Source: Streptosporangium pseudovulgare (GTDB lineage Bacteria > Actinomycetota > Actinomycetes > Streptosporangiales > Streptosporangiaceae). Taken from it: a DNA stretch of 64,000 bases. The stretch's first letter is position 1, and each line of letters begins with the position of its first letter. A model generated the notes under the pieces. It searched no databases, had not been told where the DNA came from, and saw nothing but the letters and a program-made list of their open reading frames with translations. Of this stretch, positions 51,675-62,100 are shown in pieces. The stretch lies in assembly GCF_014648055.1 (NCBI RefSeq), contig NZ_BMQJ01000002.1:434001-498000 (forward strand), written 5' to 3'. A program made the translations under genes and the position numbers.

Positions 51675-52127
51675 GTGGCCGGCAACGAGAACAGCACCTA
51701 TGAGGGATTCACCGCCGAGGAGCGGGCCGCGATGAAGGACCACGCCCAGGAGCAGAAGAAGGCGGCGCGGCGCGCCTCGCGGGAGGAGAAGGCGGCGGAG
51801 GCGGAGCGGGACGTGCTCGCGAAGATCGCCGAGATGGAGGACTCGGACCGGATCATGGCCGAGCGCGTGCACGCCGTCATCAGGGCCACCGCCCCGGCCC
51901 TTGAGCCGAGGCTCTGGTACGGGATGCCCGCCTACGCGCTGGACGGCAAGGTCGTCTGCCACTTCCAGAACGCGAGCAAGTTCAAGACGCGCTACGCGAC
52001 GCTCGGGTTCAGCGACGTGGCGAACCTGGACGAGGGCACGATGTGGCCGGTCGCCTTCGCCCTGACCGAGGTGACGCCCGAGGTGGAGGAGCGGATCACC
52101 GCGCTGGTGAAGCAGGCGGTGAGCTGA
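51675..52127 (+). CDS. DUF1801 / YdhG-like protein
   Basis: 150 residues. GTG 51675 is preferred (AGGAG 8 bases upstream) over ATG 51669. Charged helical N-terminus ([20 protein letters not shown]), then the DUF1801 core: [60 protein letters not shown]. Family is often called iron-chaperone-like; the biochemical role is unclear. Preceded by a leader shared with the gene at 55308. Confidence 0.85.
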   Translation: MAGNENSTYEGFTAEERAAMKDHAQEQKKAARRASREEKAAEAERDVLAKIAEMEDSDRIMAERVHAVIRATAPALEPRLWYGMPAYALDGKVVCHFQNASKFKTRYATLGFSDVANLDEGTMWPVAFALTEVTPEVEERITALVKQAVS

Positions 52128-52238
52128 GGCCCGCCCCCGCTGAGCGGCCGGGTGCGCCGGACCGGCGCCCCGGCCCGCATGTCCTGCGCTTCCCGGCCCG
52201 CCCCCGCCGCCGTGGCGGACGCGCCGCGGCGCCGCCTC

Positions 52239-55172
52239 CTACCGGACGGCTCCGGGCACGAGGCCGAGACCGGCCAGCGCGGCCTCCCCGGCGGCGGCGT
52301 GCTCGCCCCCGGCGAGCACCAGCGTGCGCGCCGCCTGGTAGCGGCAGCCGGCCGCCTCGAACGCCGCGGCGGCGGCGAGCCGCCGGGGCAGATCGCCGTC
52401 GAGCAGCGCCTCCGCCCGGTCCACCTGGGCGGAGGCCACCGGGTTTCCGGCGGTCACGCTCCGGGCCGAGGCGATCCGGTCCCGGGCGTCCCGGTGCCCG
52501 GCGAGCACCGCCGACTCCGCCCGGAGCGCCGCGTACCAGTGGAGCCAGATCCAGGAGACCCACTTCCACACCTGCTCCGGCTCGGGCGCGACCCGCTCCA
52601 GCGCCGCGTCCACGTCTCCGTGGTGGAGCAGGACCGTGGCGTCGAAGACCGCGCCGTAGCCCCGGCGGTGCTCCGGCCCCGTGCCCGCCTCCTCCACGAT
52701 CGCGAGCCAGGTCCTCCGGGCGTCGTGGTCGCCGCGCAGGCCGTGGATCATCGCGACCGACGCGGCGGCGGGGCCGAGGGAGAAGGACCGCCCGCGGCCG
52801 CTCCGCTCCCACGCGTCGAGGAACCGCGCGCTGCCGGCGAGCACCTCGCCGGCGTCGCCGGTGAGCGCGTCGGCGACCAGGAGCCAGGACGTGGCGTGGT
52901 GGCCCGCCTCGGCCAGCAGCGGATGACCGGCGAGCCGCCCGCCCCACCGGCGGGCCTCCGGCAGCTCGCCGACGCCGAGGGCGGTCCCGGCGGCCATGGC
53001 GAGGGCGTCGACCAGCTCGTGCGTGCCGGCCGGGGTGTCGATCAGCTCACGCGAGCCGGCCGGGGAAGACGTCGGTTCGTGCGAGCCGACGGGGGAAGGC
53101 GTCGGTTCGTACATGCCGACGGGGGAAGGCGCCGGTTCGTGCGCGCCGGCGGGAGAAGGCGGCGCGGAGGTCAGGACGTCGATCCGGCGCCGGGCGGCGG
53201 CCGCGGCGGCGAAGGGTTCGCCGGCCCAGCTCCGGGCGCCGGAGAGCGCGTCGAGGGCGGCGGACTCCGCCACCGGGTCGCCCGCGCGCCGGGCGAGCTC
53301 GACCGCCCGTTCGGCGAACCCGATCGTCTCCCGCGCGGTGTTGTCCGCGTCCCCCTGGACCGCACCGAACGCGTCCGCGACCACGGCCGCCTCGGCCAGC
53401 GCTACGGCCGCCTCGGCGGCCGGGGCGTCGCCGGCCAGCTCCCGCGCCTCCGCGAGGAGGGCCGCCGCCTCCTCCGCGGAGGGGACCCGGGTGAACGAGC
53501 TGGAGAAGCGGTACGCGACGGTGGCGGCGGTGGCCAGGTCACGGCCGGCGCCGACGGTGTCCCCGGCCCGGCGGGCGGCCTCCGCGGCGGCGCGGTGCAG
53601 GCGGAACATGTCGTCGCCGAGCCCTCGGCACCCGGCCACCGCGGCGGCGTGCCGCAGCGCCACGGCCGCGGCGCCGGCGTCGGCGTCGGCGAGCCGGGCC
53701 GCCTGCTCCAGCCGCTGCTGGGCCTCGCCGAGCAGGTTGCGGGTGAAGGCCGGACCGGCCAGGGACAGGGCGAGCCGGTGGGCGTCCGCGCGCCGCTCCG
53801 GCTGCTCGGCGGCCCAGGCGAGGGCGGCCCGCATGTCCTCGGCCACGGCGTCGAACCGGGCGCGCCGGTCCGCGCCGCCGGCTCCCGCGAGGGCGTCCGC
53901 ACCGGCCAGGCACCAGCCCAGATGCCGGGAGCGGACGTCCGTCAGCTCACCGGCGCCGGTGAGCCGCTCCGTCCCGTACTGGCGGATGGTCTCCAGCGCC
54001 TGGTACCGGGTGCCGGTCGCGGACGGCGTCACGGCGAGGAGGCTGTGCTCGGCGAGCCTGCCGAGCCCGTCGGCGACCCCGTCCCGGTCCAGCGGGGCGA
54101 ACCCGGCGACCCCGGCGGCCGCGTCGGCGGTGAACGGCGCGACGAACACCGCCACCCGGCGCAGCAACGCCTGGTCCGGCGGCTCCAGCAGGTCGTGGCT
54201 CCAGTCCAGCACCGCCCGCACCGACCTGTGCCTGTCGTTCGCGCGGGGCCCCCCGGCGAGGATCCGCAACTGGTCGGAGAGCCCGGCCACGAGGCCGTCC
54301 AGTCCGAGCGTGGAGCACCGCGCCGCCGCCAGCTCGATCGCCAGCGCCATGCCGCCGAGCCGTTCGCAGACGGCCACGACCCCCTCGCCCACCTCCGGGC
54401 CCGGCAGCCGGCCGGCGGCCGCCGCCCGGTCCAGGAACAGGGCCACCGCCTCGGAGTTGTCACCACCGGCCCGCGACAGCGGCGGGACCGGGAACACCCG
54501 CTCGAACGGCACCGTCAGCCGGGCCCGGCTCGTCACGAGCACCCGCAGCCGCGGGCAGGCCGCCAGCAGCCGCTCCAGGAACGGCGCCACCCCGTCACGC
54601 ACCTGCTCGCAGTTGTCCAGCACCAACAGCGCCCGGCGGTCCGCCAGCGCGGCCGGCACCGCGTCGTCGATGCCGCGTCCGGGCTGCTCGCCCACGCCCA
54701 CGGCCGCCGCGACCGCCGCCCCCACCCGGCCCGGCTCGGTGACCGGGACCAGGTCCACGAACCACACCCCGTCGGGGAAGTCGCCGGCCACGTCCGCCGC
54801 CACCGCGAGCGCGAGGCGCGTCTTGCCCACCCCTCCCGGGCCGGTCACGGTCACCAGCCGGTGCGACGTCACCGCCTCGGCCAGCTCACCGCGTTCCCGG
54901 ATCCGGCCGATGAACGCCGTCAGCGGCGCCGGCAGGGCGGGAGCCGGGCGCGGCTCCTCGGTTCGGGCGAGCTCGGCCGCGTGCCGGGCGAGCGCCCGCC
55001 GGTCCGGCAGTCCCAGCTTGCGCAGCAGTGAGGAGACGTGCGACTCGGCCGTCCGCACGGAGATGAACAGCCGCGCGGCGATCTCCGCGTTGCTGAGGTG
55101 CTCGCCGAGCAGCGTGAGCACTTCGGCCTCGCGAGCCGAGACGGCCGGGGCCTGGATGACTGGACCGGGCAT
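52239..55172 (-). CDS. LuxR-type ATPase regulator with in-frame minisatellite
   Basis: 977 residues from ATG 55172. N-terminal LuxR HTH (about 8-65: VSAREAEVLTLLGEHLSNAE, SVRTAESHVSSLLRKLGL). NB-ARC-like ATPase with GPGGVGKTRLAL and RALLVLDNCEQV, then winged-helix and TPR-like repeats. An insertion near residue 680-730 consists of 13-residue repeats (PSPVGMYEPT-type). HTH-first order matches AfsR/SARP-neighbour type LuxR ATPases. It is flanked by two genes with duplicated leaders, its probable targets. Confidence 0.9.
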   Translation of the reverse strand: MPGPVIQAPAVSAREAEVLTLLGEHLSNAEIAARLFISVRTAESHVSSLLRKLGLPDRRALARHAAELARTEEPRPAPALPAPLTAFIGRIRERGELAEAVTSHRLVTVTGPGGVGKTRLALAVAADVAGDFPDGVWFVDLVPVTEPGRVGAAVAAAVGVGEQPGRGIDDAVPAALADRRALLVLDNCEQVRDGVAPFLERLLAACPRLRVLVTSRARLTVPFERVFPVPPLSRAGGDNSEAVALFLDRAAAAGRLPGPEVGEGVVAVCERLGGMALAIELAAARCSTLGLDGLVAGLSDQLRILAGGPRANDRHRSVRAVLDWSHDLLEPPDQALLRRVAVFVAPFTADAAAGVAGFAPLDRDGVADGLGRLAEHSLLAVTPSATGTRYQALETIRQYGTERLTGAGELTDVRSRHLGWCLAGADALAGAGGADRRARFDAVAEDMRAALAWAAEQPERRADAHRLALSLAGPAFTRNLLGEAQQRLEQAARLADADAGAAAVALRHAAAVAGCRGLGDDMFRLHRAAAEAARRAGDTVGAGRDLATAATVAYRFSSSFTRVPSAEEAAALLAEARELAGDAPAAEAAVALAEAAVVADAFGAVQGDADNTARETIGFAERAVELARRAGDPVAESAALDALSGARSWAGEPFAAAAAARRRIDVLTSAPPSPAGAHEPAPSPVGMYEPTPSPVGSHEPTSSPAGSRELIDTPAGTHELVDALAMAAGTALGVGELPEARRWGGRLAGHPLLAEAGHHATSWLLVADALTGDAGEVLAGSARFLDAWERSGRGRSFSLGPAAASVAMIHGLRGDHDARRTWLAIVEEAGTGPEHRRGYGAVFDATVLLHHGDVDAALERVAPEPEQVWKWVSWIWLHWYAALRAESAVLAGHRDARDRIASARSVTAGNPVASAQVDRAEALLDGDLPRRLAAAAAFEAAGCRYQAARTLVLAGGEHAAAGEAALAGLGLVPGAVR
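53020..53170. repeat. 39-bp in-frame tandem repeat inside the LuxR ATPase gene
   Basis: Four to five imperfect 39-bp units, coding (minus strand) for repeats like SPVGSHEPTSSPAG and SPVGMYEPTPSPVG. Length preserves the frame. Confidence 0.75.
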
Positions 55173-55191
55173 CGGACCATTATCCGTACCG

Positions 55192-55282
55192 GGTTCCGTG
55201 GTCGGTACGGAAGCGGCCCGCGCTCCGGCCGGGAGAGGCTGTGACCACGGCGATCGGCCCGGCGGAACGCCCCCGGCCGATC
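55192..55282. promoter_or_regulatory. Leader element, copy B
   Basis: TCCGTACCG / CGGTACGGA inverted repeat (about 55192-55220) and GATCGGCC / GGCCGATC (55252-55259, 55275-55282), with GCTGTGACCACGGCGATCGG shared with copy A. It lies between the divergent LuxR ATPase and flavin-oxidase-like genes. Confidence 0.6.
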
Positions 55283-55307
55283 GTGACCCGCGACGACAGG
55301 AGTGACC

Positions 55308-55862
55308 ATGACCAGCTCTCCCACCCCGGTGACCGGTACGGCGCCGCGTCCCGCGACCGGTCCGGCGACGGCCGGGGAGCCCGCGCACGACGCCCTCGAC
55401 CGCCACCCGGAGAGCGCCGGACCCCGCTCCCGCGCCCGGCGCCGCCGTGACACCGAGCACCGGCTCGACCACGACGTCGACGTCTGGGTGGCCACCGCCT
55501 CGGCCGACGGCGCGCCGTACCTGGTGCCACTGTCCTTCGACTGGGACGGGGAGGCGCTGCTGGCGGCCACCCCGGCGGACAGCCCGACCGGCAGGAACCT
55601 GGCGGCCACCCGGGTCGTCCGGCTGGGGCTCGGCCTCACCCGCGACGTGTCCATGATCGACGGCGAGGTCGAGGTCCTGGAGATCGGCGAGCTGCCGCGG
55701 GAGCGGGGCGACCGGTTCGCCGAGCGCACCGGGTTCGACCCGCGCGTGTCGGCCACGCCGTACCGCTGGTTCCGCATCACCCCGCGCCGCGTCCAGGCGT
55801 GGCGCGAGGCGGACGAACTGACCGGCCGCGAGCTGATGCGCGACGGCCGCTGGCTGGCCTGA
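55308..55862 (+). CDS. Pyridoxamine 5'-phosphate oxidase-like (split-barrel) protein
   Basis: 184 residues from ATG 55308 (AGGAG 5 bases upstream). After a Pro/Thr-rich N-terminus comes a flavin/F420 split barrel: DVDVWVATASADGAPYLVPL, SFDWDGEALLAATPADSPTG, RVVRLGLGLTRDVSMIDGEV, YRWFRITPRRVQAWRE. Family members bind FMN, F420 or biliverdin; cofactor here is not determined. Divergent from the LuxR ATPase. Confidence 0.83.
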   Translation: MTSSPTPVTGTAPRPATGPATAGEPAHDALDRHPESAGPRSRARRRRDTEHRLDHDVDVWVATASADGAPYLVPLSFDWDGEALLAATPADSPTGRNLAATRVVRLGLGLTRDVSMIDGEVEVLEIGELPRERGDRFAERTGFDPRVSATPYRWFRITPRRVQAWREADELTGRELMRDGRWLA

Positions 55863-55950
55863 CCGACGTCCCGGCGGGCGGACGGACCGGGGAGCGAAGC
55901 CGGTCAGGGGACGGAGCGGGGAACGGAGCGGGAAGGCGGGGCGGCGCGGG

Positions 55951-57222
55951 TCAGGGGACGGAGCGGATCTTCCGGACCAGGACCGCGCCGAGGAGCGTCA
56001 GCGCCGCGGAGGCCAGGTAGAGGGCCGGGTAGCCGCCGGCGCCCGCCACGATCGGGCCGGCGATGACCGGTCCGAGGACCTGCGGGCCGGAGTTGGCGAT
56101 GTTGATGACGCCGAGGTCCCTGGCCCGGCCGTCGGCGGCGGGCAGCACCTCGGTGACCAGGGCGTTGTCGACCGACAGGAAGACGCCGAAACCCACGCCG
56201 AGGATCACGGCGGCGACCAGGGCCGCCTGCCAGGTCGGGCGGAACGCCAGCAGGACCGCCGGGACCGCGCTGATCAGGCCCGAGACCGTGACCAGGAGCC
56301 GGCGGCGGGCGAGCCGGTCGGAGACGACGCCGGCGACGACGGTGGTGACGACCACGGCGGCGGTGTAGATGAGGATCAGCACGAGCAGGCCGTCCTCGGC
56401 CTTCTCCCCGGGGAAGATCCGCTCGTAGCCGACCGCGTCGGCGAGGAAGTACAGCAGGTAGAGCGTGGCGATCGCGTTGCCGAGCTGCATCAGGAAGCGG
56501 GTCAGCCAGGCCCAGAAGAAGTCGGGGTGCTCCCGGGGGCTGATCCGGAAGCTCCGCAGGAAGGCCCGCGCGTCGAACCGGGGCGCGGCGGTCAGCGGCG
56601 GGTCGGCGGTGGTGAGCACGAAGGGCAGCACGCCGAGGGGGACCAGCGCGGCGATCATCAGGTAACCGGACCGGACGGTGGCGGCCACGGCGATGACGAT
56701 TCCCACCCCCAGCACCACGCCCAGCGCCTGCGGCATGCCGACCCAGCCCGACACCTCACCCCGCTGGCGCACCGGCACGTGGTCGGGCACCCCGGCGCTG
56801 AGCGACGCCTGCATCGCGTTGAGCCCGGCCTGGGCCAGGCACCAGCAGACCGCCACGCCGGCGACGGTGTCCTGCCCGGCCAGCAGCGCCAGCGCCGCGG
56901 CCCCGGCCAGCGCGCCGGCCAGCGTCCAGGGGTGCCGGCGGCCGAACCGCCCGGTCGTGCGGTCGGACAGCGCCCCGGCGACCGGGTTGGACAGCATCGC
57001 CACCGCGGCTCCCACCCCGGTGACCAGCGCCAGCGCCGTCTCCTTGCCGTCCGGCGCGATCCGCGCCATCTGCAGGGGCAGGAGCATCTGGAGCGGCCCG
57101 GAGTAGCCGATCCAGAGGGCGAGGTTGGCCAGCGAGATGCCCGCGACCCACCACGGCCCGACCCTGCGTACCGGCTCGGCGAGCGCGGCCGGGACCTCGG
57201 GGACGGGTTGGACAGCGCTCAT
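55951..57222 (-). CDS. MFS transporter (GPH/SLC45-like)
   Basis: 423 residues, 12 hydrophobic segments. NPVAGALSDRTTGRFGRRHP is the loop-2 signature of the glycoside-pentoside-hexuronide/SLC45-like branch. Substrate unknown: sugar uptake or export of a product of the neighbouring NRPS genes. Confidence 0.88.
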   Translation of the reverse strand: MSAVQPVPEVPAALAEPVRRVGPWWVAGISLANLALWIGYSGPLQMLLPLQMARIAPDGKETALALVTGVGAAVAMLSNPVAGALSDRTTGRFGRRHPWTLAGALAGAAALALLAGQDTVAGVAVCWCLAQAGLNAMQASLSAGVPDHVPVRQRGEVSGWVGMPQALGVVLGVGIVIAVAATVRSGYLMIAALVPLGVLPFVLTTADPPLTAAPRFDARAFLRSFRISPREHPDFFWAWLTRFLMQLGNAIATLYLLYFLADAVGYERIFPGEKAEDGLLVLILIYTAAVVVTTVVAGVVSDRLARRRLLVTVSGLISAVPAVLLAFRPTWQAALVAAVILGVGFGVFLSVDNALVTEVLPAADGRARDLGVINIANSGPQVLGPVIAGPIVAGAGGYPALYLASAALTLLGAVLVRKIRSVP

Positions 57223-57324
57223 ACGGCTCGCACCTCGCGATCACGACCGGGCACCCGACAACATGAGGGGTGCTCGGATGTTACGCCGCCCTCCCCCCGC
57301 GCGACAGCCCCCGCCGCGAGGCGG

Positions 57325-58980
57325 TCAGGCGGGTCGGGGGACGTCGCGGTTGCGCGCCCACTCCCCGCCCTCGGGACCGATGTCGAAACGGGTCGCGGCG
57401 ACGGCGTTGCCCTCCAGGTCGTTGTCCACCACCCGGCCGGACACGCACCCCCCGGAACCGGTGATCCACAGGCCGTGGGTCTGGGTCCCCGGCCGCCCGC
57501 CGTCCCAGATCCGGTTGGCGCGGATGGTGTAGTCGCGGGCCTCGGCGTTCAGCGTGATGCCCGCCCGGATCTCCGGCGGCTCCGGCAGCCGGTACGGCGT
57601 GCCCGCCCCCGGCGGTTCGCCCCGCCACGCCGAGGTCGCGCCGGGACGCCAGGGGGCCAGCGTCAGCTCGGTGGCGGTGTTGCCCGTCACGATCGCCATG
57701 TCGGCGCCGACCGTGAGGATCTTGCCGAGGTGCCCGCCGGGCTCCCAGCGGGCCGAGGCGTCGGTCATGGCCGTGGCGGTGTAGGTGACGGACGGGCCCC
57801 CGCCTTCCGCGGCCGGGGCCCGCTGCACGCCGTTGTCGCGGATCCGGTTGCCGAGGACGGTGGCGTCGGCGACGGGGCTGTCGATCCGGATGCCGTCGAG
57901 GGCGTTGCACCAGATGTCGTTGCCGTCGAGGACCATCCCGACCGAGGCGGAGTCGGCGGTGGACGCGGAGGCGAAGGCGGAGGTGCCGGGGGTGTTGTAC
58001 TCGCGGTAGCCGTAGCGGCCGTTGCGGCTGATCCGGTTGCCGGTGACGGTGTAGCGGCCGGGGGTGTTGCCGACGCTGACGCCGTCCCGGATGTTGGCGT
58101 CGATGACGCAGCCGGTGACGATCCCGCCCCGGCCGGGCACGCCGGTGGTGCCCAGGCCGGAGACGTCGAACCCGGCCTCGTGGTTGCCGATCATGACGCA
58201 GGCGGAGACCACCAGCCCCTCGGCGCCCCAGTCGGAGATGCCGTACCGGTTGTCCTCGGCGTGGCAGTTGGTGATGCGGATGCCGCGCGGCGGAGTCCAC
58301 GCCGCGTTCTGCAACTCCAGGAAGATGCCGTTGGTGCCGTTGCCGACGGCGGTGCAGCCGCTGATGGTCAGCCGCTCCACCCCGCCCCAGCCGCCGATCC
58401 CGATGCCCAGCCCGGCGCCGCCGATCTGCGTGCCGGTGTCCAGCCGCCCGCAGCGCAGCGCGATGACGCCCTGCACCACCGTGTCCTGAAGGAAGTCGCA
58501 GCCCAGTCCGGAGGCGGCGGTGTCGTGGATGTACAGGTCGCGGAACCGGCCGCGGAGCACGTACTGCAGGCCCAGCCCCTTGGCCAGCACGTCGTACGGG
58601 TCCGCGCTCACGCCGGAGCCGTCGATCTCGAAGTCGGCGAAGGTGCAGTCGGCGATGTGGTTGCCGGGGCCCGCGCCGTGCTGGAGCGCGGTGAAGAAGG
58701 CCAGCGGCACCGCGGTGCCCGGGTTGCCGGGGTTGGACAGCACGAAGCGGGTCGCGCCCGCCCCGGCGCCGACGAGGGACACCCCGCTGCGCCAGACGGT
58801 GCCGGCGTCCCGGATCGAGTACACGCCGGGCGGGCAGTGGATGGTGCGCGCCCGCCCGTCGGCCGCGCAGGCCGCCCCGACCCGGTCGACCAGCGCGGCC
58901 AGCGCCGGCTGGTCGTTGGTGACGCCGTCGCCCGCCAGCCCGTGCTCGCGGGCGTTGTAGACACCGTCGGGATCGTTCAC
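57325..58980 (-). CDS. Right-handed parallel beta-helix protein (pectate-lyase-like fold)
   Basis: 551 residues from GTG 58980 (GAGAGGGGG upstream); an ATG at 59064 would add a low-complexity lead. It begins YNAREHGLAGDGVTNDQPAL, the tail-spike/pectate-lyase superfamily entry motif. At least 12 beta-helix coils follow (NHIADCTFADFEIDGSG, GVERLTISGCTAVGNGTNGI, RYTVTGNRISRNGRYG). No signal peptide. Function could be polysaccharide processing or epimerisation; catalytic residues are not identifiable by eye. Lies downstream of the NRPS genes on the same strand. Confidence 0.85.
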   Translation of the reverse strand: MNDPDGVYNAREHGLAGDGVTNDQPALAALVDRVGAACAADGRARTIHCPPGVYSIRDAGTVWRSGVSLVGAGAGATRFVLSNPGNPGTAVPLAFFTALQHGAGPGNHIADCTFADFEIDGSGVSADPYDVLAKGLGLQYVLRGRFRDLYIHDTAASGLGCDFLQDTVVQGVIALRCGRLDTGTQIGGAGLGIGIGGWGGVERLTISGCTAVGNGTNGIFLELQNAAWTPPRGIRITNCHAEDNRYGISDWGAEGLVVSACVMIGNHEAGFDVSGLGTTGVPGRGGIVTGCVIDANIRDGVSVGNTPGRYTVTGNRISRNGRYGYREYNTPGTSAFASASTADSASVGMVLDGNDIWCNALDGIRIDSPVADATVLGNRIRDNGVQRAPAAEGGGPSVTYTATAMTDASARWEPGGHLGKILTVGADMAIVTGNTATELTLAPWRPGATSAWRGEPPGAGTPYRLPEPPEIRAGITLNAEARDYTIRANRIWDGGRPGTQTHGLWITGSGGCVSGRVVDNDLEGNAVAATRFDIGPEGGEWARNRDVPRPA

Positions 58981-59177
58981 CGGTGCGCCCCCTCTCGCCG
59001 AACCGGGCGGCGGGACGCCTCCGGCGGCGTCCGTCCCGCGACCCGGCCGGACACGCCGGATCATGGGCTCAATTCCCCCCTCCCTGAAGGAGTAAGCGCA
59101 GGCCAGGGGTCATTTACCCGACCCGTCCCGGCGCTCCCCGGCGGCCCGCGCCCGTCGCGGGCCGCCGGTCCCGGCGG

Positions 59178-62100
59178 TCAGGGCTCCTCGGCCCCGGCGA
59201 GCAGCGCCTCGGCCTCCTCCTCGCTCAGCGCGGCCAGCTCCTCGACCAGCAGCCGCTCCACCTCCTCGGCCAGGGCCGCGACCGTGCTCCCGGCGAAGAT
59301 CGTCTTGATCGGCACCTCGACGCCGGTGGCCCGCCTGATCCGGGCCGCCACCCGGGTGGCCAGCAGCGAGTGGCCGCCGAGGGCGAAGAAGTCGTCGAAG
59401 GCGCCGACCGGGCCCGTGCCGAGCAGCTCCTCCCAGATCGAGGCCACCAGCCGCTCGCCGTCGGTCCGCGGGAGGACCCGTCCGGCGTCCGGGGCGGCCT
59501 GCGGCGCGGGGAGCGCGGCCCGGTCCACCTTGCCGCCCGGGGTGAGCGGCAGGGCGTCGAGCCGTACCCAGGCCGTCGGGACGAACTGGCGCGGGAGCAC
59601 CCGCTCCAGGCGGGCGCGGAGGTCCGCCGGGTCCGCGGCGCCGGTGACGTAGGCGACGAGTTCCCCGCCCCGCGCGGTGACGAACGCCTGCCCCACGCCG
59701 GGGCAGGCCAGCAGGCGGCTCTCCACCTCGCCCGGCTCGATCCGGAAGCCCCGCACCTTGAGCTGGCCGTCCAGCCGCCCGAGGAACTCCAGCCGCCCGT
59801 CCAGGCGGCGGCGCACCCGGTCGCCGGTGCGGTAGCGGCGCGCCCCGGGCCGGCCGCCGGGGTCGGGCACGAAGGCGGCGGCGGTGAGGGCCGGCCGGCC
59901 GAGGTAGCCGCGCGCCACCCCCGCCCCGCCGACCACCAGTTCCCCGGCCACCCCCGCGGGCAGCGGCTCTCCCCCGTCGCCGAGCACGTACGCCGTGGTC
60001 GCGCCGATCGGGCGGCCGATCGGCGGGCGGCCCGCCGCCGCGTCCGCCCCGAGGTCGCAGGCGGTGGCGATCACCGTGGCCTCGGTCGGGCCGTAGGTGT
60101 TGACGAGCCGTACGGCGTCGCCGAACCGGTCGCGCCAGCGCGCCACGGCCGCCGCCGCGACCTGCTCGCCGCCGAGGATCACCAGCCGCAGCGCGGGCGG
60201 CCAGGCGATCTCCGCGAGGTCCTCGGTCAGCGAGTGCCAGTAGGCGGTCGGCAGGTCCAGTACGGTGACCCGGCCGCCCTCGGGGGAGGCCAGCACGTCG
60301 GGCAGGGTCGCCGCGCCGTCGGGCAGGAGCAGCAGGGTGGCTCCGGCGGCCAGGGCCGGGAAGACCTCCTCGACGTGCGCGTCGAAGCTGAGCGAGGCGA
60401 ACTGGACGACGCGGTCGGCGGGGGTGAGCCCGTAGTCCGCGCGCATCCACCGCACCCGCGCGGCGAGCGCGCCGTGCTCGACCAGCACGCCCTTGGGCAC
60501 GCCGGTGGAGCCGGAGGTGGTGATGACGTAGGCGGCGTCCCCGGGTGTCACCCCGGCGGGGAGCCCTCCGGGAGTCTCACGTCCCCCGCCCTCCGGCCGC
60601 GTGCCCGCGAGGCCGGCCGTCCCCCGGCCCGTGGGTCCGGCCGCTCCCGGGTCCGCCGGTGACGGGTCGACGGCGGTGAGGCCCGCGGGCGCCGCGCGCC
60701 GGGTGACCAGGTGGGTGGCCGAGGCGTCGGCCAGCGCGAAGGCCAGCCGCTCGTCCGGCACGTCGGGGTCGAACGGGAGGTAGGCGGCCCCGGCCCGCCA
60801 CACGGCGAGCAGCGCGGCGATCGCCTCCGGCGAGCGGGGCAGGAGGACGCCGACGACGTCGCCCGGCCGCACCCCGCCGTCGCGGAGGGCGGCGGCGAGC
60901 GCGTCGGCGCGGGCCAGCAGTTCGCCGTAGGTGACCCGCTCCCCGCCGCAGACCACCGCGACGGCGCCGGGCGCCCGCCGGGCGGCCTCGGCGATCATCT
61001 CCGGCACCGTCCGCGGGCCGTCCCCGCCGGGAAGGACCGGTCCGACGTCGGAGAGGGCCGGTGCCACGGCGGGGAGGGCCGGTGCCGCCTCGGGGAGGGC
61101 CGGTCCGGCGTCCGGGAGGCGCAGCCCGGCCTCGTCGTCGTCCGTCCAGATGCGCAGCGCGGAGACCGGGGTGCCCGGCGAGGCGGCGGCCGACTCCAGC
61201 AGCCGCGTGAACCGCCCGGCGAGGCGGCCGATCTCCGCGGCCTCGAACAGCCCGGTGTCGTAGAAGAAGGACACGGTGAGCCCGCCGGAGCCGTCGCCGT
61301 CGTCGTCCCGCCACGCCTCGACGAGCAGGTCGTTCTTGACGCGCCGCAGCCCGGCGTCGACGTGGGACACCTCCAGGCCGCCGAACGGCCGGCGCGGGCC
61401 GGCGTCCTGGCTGTGCAGGATGAGCATGGTGCGCAGCAGCGTGTCCGCCGGGTGGCTGAGCCTCTCGAACGGCACGGCGGGGCTGCCCAGCGCGCCCAGG
61501 ACGTCGCCGCGGGTCCGGCCGACGAGATCGGCGAACGTCGGGTCCCCGCTCAGGTCGCCGCGGAGCAGCACCGTCTGGGCGACATATCCCACCATCGGCT
61601 CCAGCTCGACCCGTTCCCGGCCGGCGACGACGCTGCCGACCAGGACGTCCCGCTGCCCGCTGTGCCGGGACAGCAGGACCTGGTAGGCCGCGGCCAGCAC
61701 GGTGAACAGGGTGGTGCGCCCGGCCCTGGCCAGGTCCTCCAGCGCGCGGACCGTCGCGGGCGCGACCGTGACGCGGTGGGCCTCCCCCAGCCCGGTCGCG
61801 CCGCCGTCGCGGCGGAACGGCAGCTCGGTCGCGGGCGGGTCGGCCAGCCGTTCCAGCCAGTACGGCTCGGCCCGCCCCGCCCGGCGGCGCTGCCAGCGCC
61901 CGTAGTCGCCGGCCTGGACCGGCAGCGGGCGCAGGGCCGGCTCGGCGCCACGGGTCCGCGCGGTGTAGCACTCGGCGAGGTCGTCGAGGATGACGTTCAG
62001 CGACCAGCCGTCGGCGACGATGTGGTGCATCGTGACGCACAGCAGGTGATCGCCGCCCGTGACGCGGATCACCGCGGCCCGCACCGGCGGCCCGGCGGCG

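Noticed and set aside
52152-55031. 959-codon plus-strand open frame opposite the LuxR ATPase
   Set aside because: Antisense to a gene with clear HTH, Walker A and Walker B motifs; low-complexity Arg/Gly/Pro composition typical of the shadow frame in very GC-rich DNA.
56527-59652. 1041-codon plus-strand open frame
   Set aside because: Runs antisense across an MFS gene, an intergenic gap and the beta-helix gene; composition is GC-shadow and no domain is seen.
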